The translations under genes and the position numbers were made by a program. Below, in pieces: positions 1 through 8,867 of a DNA stretch of 64,000 bases (the stretch's first letter is position 1; each line of letters starts with the position of its first letter). The notes beneath the pieces were generated by a model. The model saw only the letters and a list, made by a program, of their open reading frames with translations. It ran no database searches and was not told the origin of the DNA. This DNA is from Chryseobacterium lacus (GTDB lineage Bacteria > Bacteroidota > Bacteroidia > Flavobacteriales > Weeksellaceae): positions 124,001 through 188,000 of the forward strand of contig NZ_QPIE01000005.1 of the NCBI RefSeq assembly GCF_003336205.1, read 5' to 3'.

Positions 1-2091
1 CGTATATTGATAATCGCCCTCAGATTTATAGCCAAATAAGTCGAGATTTCCCATCAGTTTTAACCAAGAAAATGGATCGTATGTAAAGTTCATATCCAAA
101 CCATAACGCTGCTCTGACCCAATGTTGAAAGGTTTGGTCTCGAATCGGCTTTTCTCGAAATTATAGAGGTTAACCATTTGAGTTTCATCTTCCTCATGAT
201 TGAAATAGACGGTAGGGTTAATGGTGAATTTTCTTTTTTGAATACTATATCCGAGTTCAAATGAATTAACAAAAGAAGGATTCAAATTTGGATTTCCGCT
301 AAAGATATTATCGTTATTGCTATAGCTTCGCATAGGAACCAAAAACCATGACCGTGGACGGTTAATTCTTTTGGAATAATTTAGTAAAATTTGGCCGCTG
401 TCTGAAATATTATAACTTAAAAAAACAGAAGGGAAGATATTGTTATAAGCTTTATCAATAGCAGGTTCCTGATCTACCAGGTTTTTGAAGTCTACATCTA
501 CTTTTGAAATTTCATCCCTCAATCCCAATTGGTACGCAAATTTTTCACCAATTTTACTTTTGAACTGAACATAAAAAGCGTTGAACATTTCACTATAATT
601 TGTAACGCTGGTGAAATCAGGATTTACAATTCCGTTATTCCACACAGCATAATCGTAATCATTTTGGTTCCTGTCAAAGCGGTAGCCGGCTTCAATTTTT
701 GAATTTTCACCAATGGGAAGCTCATAATCTATCTTTCCTATGATTGTATTACTTTCGGTATTGTTAACGGTTTGATCGAATCCGTAATTGGCATTATTGC
801 GTAATTCGGTAATGCCACTTTCTCCCTCTGAAAGGTTCTTTTGAAGGCTTAATGACATTGAAATCAATTGTCCGTTGTCATCAATTTTATGATCTAATCC
901 AAAATCTCCCTGAAAAGATTTGTTCTGGTTAGTTCCTATAGTGTTTCGTAATTTGCTTAGGGGAAAATCAAAATCGGTATTGTTGATATCAATACCATTA
1001 TAAGTCATTTTGTTATCTACTGAGTCATCAGAATCATTCTTATAAGTTCTGAAAGATATAGAAGCATTAGCAGAAGTTCTGTCGTTGAAATCATATACCA
1101 TCCCTGCAGTTCCGTTGAAATTGTTCATTTCATTTTTGCTTTCCGAATCAGAAACCTGTGTCAGCATTTGTTTCAATATCCCTCTATCTTCAAACCGTGC
1201 ATCGTAATTATTGACCCCTTTCGATCTTCTGTAACCACCACCACCATTCAGAAACCACGTCAGGTTACCTCTTCTCCAGCTCAAGTTGGTGTTTAAACTA
1301 GTATTCGGAAGATATCCAACTGATCCCGTAACACTTCCGTTAAAGCCCATTCTTCTTGATTTTTTCAAAATAATATTCAGAATACCTGCCGTTCCGGAAG
1401 CTTCAAATTTGGACGATGGATTCGTGATGACTTCAATTCTTTCAATCTGATCTGCAGGAATGGATTGCATCGCATTGGCACCATCATCAATTCCTAGCAT
1501 GGAAGAAGGTTTTCCATTAATTAAAAACCGCACATTTGTATTTCCTCTCATGGATACGGTACCGTCGGTTTCCACAGATACGGACGGAACATTGCTGAGA
1601 ACATCCTGTAAATTTCCGCCTTTGCTGATGATATCCTGAGAAGGGTCGTACACTTTTTTATCCAATTCTACACGATAAGGGCGGGATGCAGGCGCAGAAA
1701 TCACAACTCCCTCAATATTCTGAGTAGGAGTGAGCGTGGTGGAACTTTCCGCTTCCACACTGATGCTGCCGATATTTCCAGCAGTGGAAATCTGCTTGTT
1801 CGCAGTTCTTCTTTTGAAATCAATCGCTTCCACAGTAACATCATAATTCCCCGGCACCAGTTCCAGTGTGTAAAACCCGCTTTCATCCGTAAGCGCAGCA
1901 TCATTGAAAGCAGTGTTGGCTTTGTTGGAAAAACTGACAGAAGCATAGGGAACAGGATTGTTTTGCTGATCCACAATACTGCCGGAAACATTGATTTTCT
2001 GTTGAGCAAATGCCATGGCGGCTGCTGAAAGTACGAAAGTAAGCCCGAGAGATTTTCTCGTAAGAATTCGGGTGATTTCAGTTTGAATCAT
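1..2091 (-). CDS. TonB-dependent receptor-like outer-membrane beta-barrel protein, 3' end beyond window
   Basis: The frame is open from an ATG at 2091 to the window edge, so about 697 N-terminal residues are visible and the C-terminus is missing. It starts with a signal peptide (hydrophobic stretch ending AAAMAFAQQ). A carboxypeptidase-regulatory-like beta-sandwich follows (VSGSIVDQQNNPVPYASVSF), then a plug region with an IERIEVITNPSSKFEASGTA segment and GILNIILKKS. After that come long alternating aromatic/polar strands typical of an outer-membrane barrel. Proteins of this build (OMP_b-brl_3 type) import or bind substrates at the outer membrane. The substrate cannot be read from sequence. 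No SusD-like partner is visible; the downstream side lies outside the window. Confidence 0.85.
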   Translation of the reverse strand, partial: MIQTEITRILTRKSLGLTFVLSAAAMAFAQQKINVSGSIVDQQNNPVPYASVSFSNKANTAFNDAALTDESGFYTLELVPGNYDVTVEAIDFKRRTANKQISTAGNIGSISVEAESSTTLTPTQNIEGVVISAPASRPYRVELDKKVYDPSQDIISKGGNLQDVLSNVPSVSVETDGTVSMRGNTNVRFLINGKPSSMLGIDDGANAMQSIPADQIERIEVITNPSSKFEASGTAGILNIILKKSRRMGFNGSVTGSVGYLPNTSLNTNLSWRRGNLTWFLNGGGGYRRSKGVNNYDARFEDRGILKQMLTQVSDSESKNEMNNFNGTAGMVYDFNDRTSANASISFRTYKNDSDDSVDNKMTYNGIDINNTDFDFPLSKLRNTIGTNQNKSFQGDFGLDHKIDDNGQLISMSLSLQKNLSEGESGITELRNNANYGFDQTVNNTESNTIIGKIDYELPIGENSKIEAGYRFDRNQNDYDYAVWNNGIVNPDFTSVTNYSEMFNAFYVQFKSKIGEKFAYQLGLRDEISKVDVDFKNLVDQEPAIDKAYNNIFPSVFLSYNISDSGQILLNYSKRINRPRSWFLVPMRSYSNNDNIFSGNPNLNPSFVNSFELGYSIQKRKFTINPTVYFNHEEDETQMVNLYNFEKSRFETKPFNIGSEQRYGLDMNFTYDPFSWLKLMGNLDLFGYKSEGDYQYT

Positions 2092-2252
2092 TTTTTCTTT
2101 TATTTATTAATTACAAAAGGGTAAACTTTTGCCTCATTTATTTATTAAGAATTTTCAAAAAAAGGAAGCATAAAACTTCAGAACGCTATCGTATTAGACG
2201 CTGAGAAACGCATTTTGTTAAACTTGCAAGTGTTAAAAGTTTATTAAAAATA

Positions 2253-3287
2253 TTAACGAATGTTTTTTGAATTCAACCATTCCTGATAATCTTTTGCATT
2301 GGCAGCATGTTCCGTATCGCTGGCAGTAAAGCGGTGAAGACCGGGTTTGTCGGGATCTGCAGCCATAAAGATATAAGAATGTTGCTCCGGATTCAGAACA
2401 GCGTCCACAGAATTTTTATCCACAATACAGATCGGTCCTGGTGGGATTCCTGCGTTTGCATACGTATTATACGGTGAAGGATGACGCAAATGTTTATACA
2501 AAACTCTTTTAATATTCTGATTAAATCCACTGTCCTGATTGATGGCATAAATGACCGTCGGGTCACTTTGAAGTTTCATTCCTTTACGTACCCGGTTCAG
2601 GTACAATCCGGCGATTGTCTTTTGCTCATCGGGTTTTCCGCCACTTTCTTTGTAAACAATGGAAGCCAGCGCATAAATCTCGTCGCGTGAAAGTCCGCTG
2701 CTTTTTTCTTTGGCAACACGTTCCGGAGTCCAGAATTTCTCATATTGATCCTCAAATCTTGTGAAAAACTCCGAAGGTTTTACCGTCCAGAAAAAATGAT
2801 AGGTATCAATAAAAAAATATTTCTTGAGGTCTTCTGCATTCTTATATCCTTTTTCCTGTGCAATTTTATTGAGTTCTGAGATGAACTTTGCCGAATCTAT
2901 TTCAGTTTTTCTGGAAACTCGGCCAATCATTTGGTAAACATCGCCAAAATCCCCGATCCTAAAAACATGTTCCGACTGATTTCCTGCTTTTATCATGTTC
3001 ACCAAATCGGTATTGTTACTCCCTTCTTTGATCTGATATCTTCCGGGATGGAAAATGCGGTTCATGTTTTTATCTCTCGCCACTTCCTCAAAAGCTTCCC
3101 TATTCTTCACATAAGGCGCCACAGAATCGAGAATTTGCTGAAAAGAAGCACCGGTAGGAATGTGAAAATACCCTTCCTTCTCTACATTATTTCCGTAATA
3201 TTTCTTGTATTCGCTGTAGCCCCAAAATAATCCTAAAGTCAATAGAATGCCTACAATGAGGAATAAAACGGTATGTTTTTTATTCAT
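2253..3287 (-). CDS. mltG: Endolytic murein transglycosylase MltG
   Basis: The 344-residue YceG/MltG-family protein has one N-terminal membrane anchor at about residues 7-25. The LysM-like region follows, and the catalytic domain carries ALASIVYKESGG, with the conserved catalytic Glu at E214, followed by LYLNRVRKGMKLQSDPTVIYA. MltG cleaves nascent glycan strands at the inner membrane and is thought to set their length. It lies 27 bp downstream of dapF on the same strand, so the two are probably co-transcribed, joining a peptidoglycan precursor enzyme to a glycan-processing enzyme. Length is normal for the family. Confidence 0.93.
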   Translation of the reverse strand: MNKKHTVLFLIVGILLTLGLFWGYSEYKKYYGNNVEKEGYFHIPTGASFQQILDSVAPYVKNREAFEEVARDKNMNRIFHPGRYQIKEGSNNTDLVNMIKAGNQSEHVFRIGDFGDVYQMIGRVSRKTEIDSAKFISELNKIAQEKGYKNAEDLKKYFFIDTYHFFWTVKPSEFFTRFEDQYEKFWTPERVAKEKSSGLSRDEIYALASIVYKESGGKPDEQKTIAGLYLNRVRKGMKLQSDPTVIYAINQDSGFNQNIKRVLYKHLRHPSPYNTYANAGIPPGPICIVDKNSVDAVLNPEQHSYIFMAADPDKPGLHRFTASDTEHAANAKDYQEWLNSKNIR

Positions 3288-3314
3288 TTTTTTAAAAATT
3301 AAACTTTGGAAAAA

Positions 3315-4088
3315 TTAAATGAGGATTTCACCTTTAAATACCTGTTTTGCCGGACCTTCCAGCCAGATATTGATGAAAGTGCCCTGAAATTGCTCTGCAT
3401 ATACAGAAAGAATGCCACCAAGAGTCATGATCTGAACGGAATCCGCTTCTTTATTCCGAAGCCAGGTGAGTGCTGCCGCTGTAACTCCGGTTCCGCAGCT
3501 GTAGGTTTCGTCTTCTACGCCGCGTTCGTAAGTTCTCACGAAGATTTTGTTTTCATCCTGAACTTCGACGAAATTGACATTAATGCCATTTTCCCGAAAC
3601 TTCTCAGAATTCCGTATCGCTTTTCCTTCATTGAAAACTTCAAAATTTCCAAGCTCTTCTACATATTGTACAAAATGTGGCGAGCCTGTATTGAGAACAA
3701 AACCGTTTTCTGTTTCGGAAATGTGATCTACATCTTTCATTTTCAGCAATATGGTTTCATTTTTTATTTTCGCTTCATGAAGTCCGTCCACCGCATTGAA
3801 GGTGCATTCTTCCTCGAAAATATTCAGAAAAGAAGCAAAAGCCACGATACATCTTCCGCCGTTTCCGCACATCGTACTTTCATTTCCATCGGCATTGTAA
3901 TACACCATTTGGAAATCAGATTCAGGGTCGTTTTCCACAAGAATCAGTCCGTCACTTCCTATCCCGAACCGCCGGTCGCACATTTCTTTGATAAGTTTGC
4001 TGTTTTTGGGAAATTCCAAATTCCGGTTGTCGATCATAATGAAATCGTTTCCGGTTCCCTGGTATTTATAAAATGTAATGCTCTTCAT
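3315..4088 (-). CDS. dapF: Diaminopimelate epimerase
   Basis: The 257-residue protein converts LL- to meso-diaminopimelate, the last common step to lysine and the peptidoglycan cross-linking residue. Both catalytic cysteines are present in their motifs: C74 in MCGNGGRC and C198 in ETYSCGTGVTA. The N-terminal YKYQGTGNDFIMIDN is also diagnostic. It is the first gene of a likely dapF-mltG unit. A TATCTTTG promoter element sits 35 bp upstream of its ATG. A long opposite-strand frame over this gene is only a shadow. Confidence 0.96.
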   Translation of the reverse strand: MKSITFYKYQGTGNDFIMIDNRNLEFPKNSKLIKEMCDRRFGIGSDGLILVENDPESDFQMVYYNADGNESTMCGNGGRCIVAFASFLNIFEEECTFNAVDGLHEAKIKNETILLKMKDVDHISETENGFVLNTGSPHFVQYVEELGNFEVFNEGKAIRNSEKFRENGINVNFVEVQDENKIFVRTYERGVEDETYSCGTGVTAAALTWLRNKEADSVQIMTLGGILSVYAEQFQGTFINIWLEGPAKQVFKGEILI

Positions 4089-4122
4089 GAATCAGGCTTT
4101 TATTTTGGAGTATTTCGGTTGG

Positions 4123-4130
4123 CAAAGATA
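4123..4130 (-). promoter_or_regulatory. Promoter -7 element of dapF
   Basis: TATCTTTG on the minus strand fits the Bacteroidota -7 consensus TAnnTTTG. I see no convincing TTG at -33. The distance to the dapF ATG gives a short leader of about 29 nt. Confidence 0.5.
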
Positions 4131-4170
4131 CTCATTCCGCCGCTTTCCTGATTTTAATGTTTTCCTGAAA

Positions 4171-4815
4171 TTACACTTTCTGATTCCGGTTCCATTCGCG
4201 GTAACCGATAACGGCCAATACGGTAAATATTAGGAACTGCACGCTCGTAATTCCAAGTCCTTTGTAGAGATAAAGCGGCACAGAAACCAGATCTCCGATA
4301 ATCCAGAAAATCCAGTTCTCAATTTTTCTTTTCGCCATCAACCACATTCCTACCAAAAAAATGGCCGTTGTAAGCACATCCAGCCAATTGGCCCAATCCA
4401 GATAAGCCAGTCCGGGAGTTGCATGATCGTCAAAAACGGGTTTCCAATAATAGATGAGTGTCACCAATATCAGACTGAATATAAACAGAATAGCACTCTG
4501 CAGCCATTCTTTTTTATTGGTTTTGGAAACTTTTACATGGATATGGTCATTTGTGTTTTTAGACCATAATATCCAGCCGTAGATGCTCATCGCGGTATAA
4601 TATCCGTTGATCATCATATCGCCCATTAACCCAAAAGCATACAGAATATACACGTAAAGAACAGTAGAAATAATTCCGGTCGGGTACACAAGAATGTTTT
4701 TTCTGATGGAGAAAAGTACGCTGATCAAACCAAAGAAAGTGGCAGCAGCCTCCAGAAGAATCTGGCTCGTTTCGTAACTTTCATAAGGTTTCAGGAAGAG
4801 GTCATACAAATTCAT
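4171..4815 (-). CDS. pnuC: PnuC-type nicotinamide riboside/mononucleoside transporter
   Basis: The 214-residue integral membrane protein of the PnuC family has about seven hydrophobic helices. It contains the family's aromatic WxxWxxNIYG-like region in the form AMSIYGWILWSKN and a C-terminal NWIFWIIGDLVSVPLYLYKG stretch. PnuC facilitates uptake of nicotinamide riboside for NAD synthesis. A perfect TATCTTTG promoter element ends four bases before the ATG, so the mRNA may be almost leaderless. It overlaps the decayed end of the SnoaL-like relic by a few bases. The window also encodes a nicotinamidase homologue with an altered nucleophile, which makes uptake of other NAD precursors relevant. Confidence 0.92.
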   Translation of the reverse strand: MNLYDLFLKPYESYETSQILLEAAATFFGLISVLFSIRKNILVYPTGIISTVLYVYILYAFGLMGDMMINGYYTAMSIYGWILWSKNTNDHIHVKVSKTNKKEWLQSAILFIFSLILVTLIYYWKPVFDDHATPGLAYLDWANWLDVLTTAIFLVGMWLMAKRKIENWIFWIIGDLVSVPLYLYKGLGITSVQFLIFTVLAVIGYREWNRNQKV

Positions 4816-5145
4816 GCACCAAAGATAATTTTTTCTGAATCAAAAATATACGATATTAAATGGGTTGAAACAGGAACATTTCTTTGGTGTTTGTTTCCGA
4901 GAATCACAACCGTATTGTTGAAATAAATTGCTCCGCTTCAAACTTGAGCTTTTCTGTTCTGTTTAAAATTCTTGTAAAAAACTTACTGACACCTTCTATA
5001 CCGTGAAATTCGCTTTTAGGAATTACCTGCGTTCCATGATAAATCCAAACCGTATCTTCAGAAACCGTTTCTTCGATGGCATCAACGTTTCCTTCTGCAA
5101 AAGCGCTCAGCATCTTATCTACTAATATTTTGGGTGAATTTCCAT
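4812..5145 (-). pseudogene. Decayed SnoaL-like (NTF2-fold) gene
   Basis: The best frame (Met at 5113 to a TGA at 4904-4906) reads MLSAFAEGNVDAIEETVSED, followed by DTVWIYHG and GIEGVSKFFTRIL. This is the N-terminal half of a SnoaL-like domain, which is normally about 120-130 residues. It stops after 69 residues. Shifting the frame near 4915 continues with NNTVVILGNKHQRNV, the strand expected next in this fold, and then degenerates. Upstream, the frame continues as NSPKILVDK, but the only ATG (5145) is in another frame. At least two frameshifts and a degraded C-terminus are therefore visible. The original function is unknown. Confidence 0.6.
4820..4827 (-). promoter_or_regulatory. Promoter -7 element of pnuC
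   Basis: TATCTTTG on the minus strand lies only four bases upstream of the pnuC ATG. At the SRP RNA gene in this window, about five bases separate the same element from the RNA 5' end. By that rule transcription of pnuC would begin at or next to its start codon. Confidence 0.55.
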
Positions 5146-5440
5146 ATTTGATCTTTTTTAAATTTAATTATTGAAGTTTTGTTTAATTCTTTTTTACGTT
5201 GACAGTCGCCTTCCAAATATCCTAAAATTTCTGCACACATGCAATGGAATATAAACCCCAAATCTCTCATGAGGGTAATGACTACACTAAATTATATGAA
5301 CGTAGCTCTTTTAACTTCAAAGCATTAACGTTCATCGTATTTTGATACTATTATTTCTATTCCTTCTCATGTAGGTATTTCCAGATAAGTTAAATTGACA
5401 AAAATCATTTTGCAAATTCGCTTTTTAAATTAATAGAATG
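5146..5440. other. Intergenic stretch without a recognised gene
   Basis: About 300 bases separate the SnoaL-like relic from the ccsBA promoter. On the minus strand a roughly 51-codon open frame (5115-5270) starts MRDLGFIFHCMCAEILGYLE. I recognise no family in it, and it overlaps the relic. No RNA structure or repeat stood out. Confidence 0.4.
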
Positions 5441-5448
5441 TATTTTTG
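5441..5448 (+). promoter_or_regulatory. Promoter -7 element of ccsBA
   Basis: TATTTTTG fits TAnnTTTG. Its last three bases (TTG) are also the most upstream possible start of the ccsBA frame. The element is therefore better read as promoter, which places the true start at the ATG 55 bases further on. Confidence 0.55.
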
Positions 5449-5502
5449 CACATCATCCAAAAAATAATTCGGACTTCATCGTCTGAAATACGTTCTCTTC
5501 TT

Positions 5503-8500
5503 ATGAAAAAACTTCAGAACATCCTGATTTCAACCCGTACAATGGCAGTTCTACTCTTGGTGTATGCCGCAGCAATGGGATATGCTACTTTTATTGAAAA
5601 TGATTATGGAACGCCCACAGCCAAAGCGTTGGTTTATGAAGCCAAATGGTTCGAGCTTGTGATGCTGCTTCTTATTTTGAATTTTATCGGAAATATCGCT
5701 CGCTATAGACTTTGGAAACGGGAAAAATGGCCGGTTTTGGCTTTTCACCTTTCTTTCATTCTCCTGTTTATCGGCGGTGCCATTACCCGATACATCAGCT
5801 ACGAAGGTATCATGCACATCCGCGAAGGGGAAACTTCTAACGAGATTATAACCGATAAGAATTATTTTAAAATTCAGATTGAAGAAAACGGAGATGTCCT
5901 GAGTTACAAGGAAATTCCATATCTCATGTCGCCGCTTCATAAAAATTTCAGTGCCAGTTATGATTATCACGGTAAAAAGATTTCTGTAAAAACACTGGAT
6001 TATGTGCAGCGAAAAAAAGACAGTTTAGTGGCTGACAATTCCGGAACAGAATACCTCCATTTCGTATCTGCCGGTGAAAGAGGCAGAATCAATTATTACC
6101 TCAAACCCGGAGAAAGTAAATCTTTGGGTGGAACTTTGGTGAGCTACAACAGGCCTATTGAAGGAGCGATAGAATTTAAAAGCGAAAACGGAAAATTGTT
6201 TATCAAAACTCCTGTAGATGCCAATTACATGGTAATGGCAACCCAAGACAGCGGGAGTGTAAAACAGAATGTCTACGAAGAACTTTCCCTGAGAAGTTTA
6301 TATACGATAAATGAAACCAGAATCGTGGTTCCTGACGGACTCAAAAAAGGAAAATTACAGGCTTTTGAAGGCGATAAAAAGAAGGATGAAAACTTACCTG
6401 ATGCGATGATGGTAGAGGTTCAGGGTCCGAAAACAAAACAGAATGTAGAGTTGGTAGTAGAGCGGGGAAATCCGAATTTATTCAAGCAGATTACATTGGA
6501 CGGAATGAATATTATGGTAGGCTTCGGCCCGAAAGTGTATACCACGCCTTTTGCACTAAAACTTGATGATTTCGTGATGGAAACCTATCCCGGAAGTTCT
6601 TCTCCCAGTGCTTATGAAAGTCACGTGAAGATTATTGATGAAGGCAAAGAAACGCCCTATAAAATTTACATGAACAACGTACTTAATCATAAAGGGTATC
6701 GTTTCTTCCAGGCCAGTTTTGATGCCGACAGACAGGGAACTGTACTTTCTGTAAATCATGATTTTTGGGGTACTTTGGTGACCTATATCGGTTATTTTTT
6801 CCTGTTTACAGCGATGTTTATTGTCTTCTTCTGGAAAGGAACCCACTTCTGGAAACTCAATTCGATGCTGAGGAATATGAACAAAAAGAAAACGGCAACT
6901 GTTATTGCGCTTCTTTTTACCCTCGGTCTTCACGCTCAGATTATTGAAACGCACGGAACTTCTGATGGAAGCAGGGATAATACCACCATGACTGCGGCAC
7001 AACCGGGAACGCATGTTCACAGCGACGGAACCGTGCATGATAATGATGCGCATGCTCATGAAGAAGCAACGGCGTCTCCGGCGGAAGTACAGCCTCAACA
7101 AAATTCTGTAGCACGTTCATTTTCTGCCATGAGAACCATTTCTGCAGATGAAGCCATTTCAAAAAACAGGATTTCCCGGGAACATGCAGATAAGTTTTCT
7201 TATCTCCTGGTGCAGAATTATTCAGGGAGAATTGTTCCGATGAGTACGCAGGCTTTGGATGTTCTTCGTAAACTTTATAAAAAGAGTAAATTCACTGGTA
7301 CTGACGGTAAATATCTTACTGCAGAACAGTGGTTTCTTTCTGTGAATACCGATACACCGAGCTGGACGATGGTTCCTCTCATTAAAGTAGGGACAAAAGG
7401 AGGCGATGAATTGAAGAAAAAAACAAAAGCCAACGACGAAGGCTATACTGCACTCATGAATCTTTTCCCTTCCGATGAAAACGGCAACCTGCATTATGTT
7501 TTGGAAGAGGATTACAACATTGCTTTTGCCAAGAAACCGGCTGAACAAAGCAATTATGATAAAGAAGTGATTTCCGTGAACGAAAGAGTTCAGATTTTTA
7601 ATGAATTTTTCAGCGGCCAGTTTATGAGAATTGTACCTGTGAAAAATGATCCGAATTCCACATGGCATTCCTGGCTGGATCAGAATTTTGAACCGGATAT
7701 GGAAAGCCAGAAAGTAATGGGGCCTTATTTTTCTGCAGTTCTCGATGCACAAGGTAGCGGCAACTGGGCTAAAGCCGATGCGGAACTGGAAAAACTGTCA
7801 GATTATCAGCAAACCTGGGGAAAAAATGTAGTTCCATCCGATGCTCAGGTGCAGGTAGAAGTATTCATGAATAAAGTGGATATTAATTTCAGGCTTTTAA
7901 TTTTCTATACGCTTATTGGAGGTTTACTGGTAGTGTTAGGCTTTGTGGAACTTTTCAGGCCAAGCCGAATTCTGACGAAGGTTATTACAGCGATTATGTA
8001 TATTGGGGCTGTAGGCTGGTTTTTACAGTTATTAGGTCTTATCGGAAGATGGTATATTTCCGGCCACGCTCCGTGGAGTAACGGTTACGAAGCCATCGTG
8101 TTTATTTCATGGGTCGGAATTACCGCCGGATTTGCATTGTACAGAAACTCCAACGCATTGATTCCTGCAGCAGGCTTTATGGTCGCAGTTATTATGATGG
8201 GCTTTGCACACGGAGGTTCAGCACTAGATCCTCAAATAACGCCGTTGGTGCCGGTTCTGAAATCATATTGGCTCATTATCCACGTAGCTATTATTACGGC
8301 CAGTTATGGATTCTTCGGACTTTCGTTCGTTATTGCAATAATTTGTCTTATCTTTTATATTCTGGCTTCAAAAAAACTATACAAACAACACAACGACAGA
8401 ACGATAAAAGAACTCACAATTGTTTCTGAAATGTCGCTTACCATTGGATTGTATGCTCTTACGGTGGGAACTTTTCTGGGGGGAATCTGGGCAAATGAAT

Positions 8501-8814
8501 CATGGGGAAGATACTGGAGTTGGGATCCAAAAGAAACCTGGGCTTTTGTTTCAGTCATGGTGTATGCATTTGTCTTGCACATGCGTCTGGTTCCGGGATT
8601 GCGAGGAAGATGGGCTTTCCACGTAGCCGCCATGGTAGCGATTTCTACGATTATTATGACATATTTTGGGGTGAATTATTACCTGAGCGGACTGCATTCG
8701 TACGCTGCTGGTGATCCGATTCCTGTCCCTATCTGGGTTTACCTCGGAGCTGCCGGAATGCTGATATTGGCATTAGCCTCTTATCTGAAGTATCGAACTT
8801 TCATCAAAAAATAA
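5503..8814 (+). CDS. ccsBA: Fused ResB/CcsB-CcsA cytochrome c biogenesis protein
   Basis: The protein has 1103 residues from the ATG chosen here. The N-terminal part (to about 450) is ResB/CcsB-like, with transmembrane helices flanking a large exported domain. The C-terminal part is a multi-spanning CcsA domain with the tryptophan-rich heme-handling motif WGRYWSWDPKETW at about residues 1001-1013 and a conserved GHAPWSNGYEA upstream. CcsBA moves heme across the membrane and attaches it to apocytochromes c (system II). The middle contains MNKKKTATVIALLFTLGLHAQ, which looks like a buried signal peptide or helix, followed by a His-rich linker. I chose the ATG because the upstream TTG lies in the promoter. 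Confidence 0.92.
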   Translation: MKKLQNILISTRTMAVLLLVYAAAMGYATFIENDYGTPTAKALVYEAKWFELVMLLLILNFIGNIARYRLWKREKWPVLAFHLSFILLFIGGAITRYISYEGIMHIREGETSNEIITDKNYFKIQIEENGDVLSYKEIPYLMSPLHKNFSASYDYHGKKISVKTLDYVQRKKDSLVADNSGTEYLHFVSAGERGRINYYLKPGESKSLGGTLVSYNRPIEGAIEFKSENGKLFIKTPVDANYMVMATQDSGSVKQNVYEELSLRSLYTINETRIVVPDGLKKGKLQAFEGDKKKDENLPDAMMVEVQGPKTKQNVELVVERGNPNLFKQITLDGMNIMVGFGPKVYTTPFALKLDDFVMETYPGSSSPSAYESHVKIIDEGKETPYKIYMNNVLNHKGYRFFQASFDADRQGTVLSVNHDFWGTLVTYIGYFFLFTAMFIVFFWKGTHFWKLNSMLRNMNKKKTATVIALLFTLGLHAQIIETHGTSDGSRDNTTMTAAQPGTHVHSDGTVHDNDAHAHEEATASPAEVQPQQNSVARSFSAMRTISADEAISKNRISREHADKFSYLLVQNYSGRIVPMSTQALDVLRKLYKKSKFTGTDGKYLTAEQWFLSVNTDTPSWTMVPLIKVGTKGGDELKKKTKANDEGYTALMNLFPSDENGNLHYVLEEDYNIAFAKKPAEQSNYDKEVISVNERVQIFNEFFSGQFMRIVPVKNDPNSTWHSWLDQNFEPDMESQKVMGPYFSAVLDAQGSGNWAKADAELEKLSDYQQTWGKNVVPSDAQVQVEVFMNKVDINFRLLIFYTLIGGLLVVLGFVELFRPSRILTKVITAIMYIGAVGWFLQLLGLIGRWYISGHAPWSNGYEAIVFISWVGITAGFALYRNSNALIPAAGFMVAVIMMGFAHGGSALDPQITPLVPVLKSYWLIIHVAIITASYGFFGLSFVIAIICLIFYILASKKLYKQHNDRTIKELTIVSEMSLTIGLYALTVGTFLGGIWANESWGRYWSWDPKETWAFVSVMVYAFVLHMRLVPGLRGRWAFHVAAMVAISTIIMTYFGVNYYLSGLHSYAAGDPIPVPIWVYLGAAGMLILALASYLKYRTFIKK

Positions 8815-8820
8815 TACAAT

Positions 8821-8848
8821 AAAAAGCCCCTTCAATCGGGGCTTTTTT
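8821..8848. terminator. Bidirectional terminator between ccsBA and yqhD
   Basis: AAAAAGCCCC and GGGGCTTTTTT form a near-perfect stem with a 7-nt loop. The A- and T-runs on both flanks let it serve the two convergent genes. Confidence 0.85.
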
Positions 8849-8867
8849 CATTATTTATATTCTGTTC

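Noticed and set aside
3306-4151. 281-codon open frame on the plus strand over dapF
   Set aside because: It lies antisense to dapF, which has both catalytic Cys motifs. The translated protein shows no family motif.
6556-7101. 181-codon minus-strand frame inside ccsBA
   Set aside because: Its basic, Cys/Arg-rich composition and full overlap with a well-supported gene mark it as a shadow frame.
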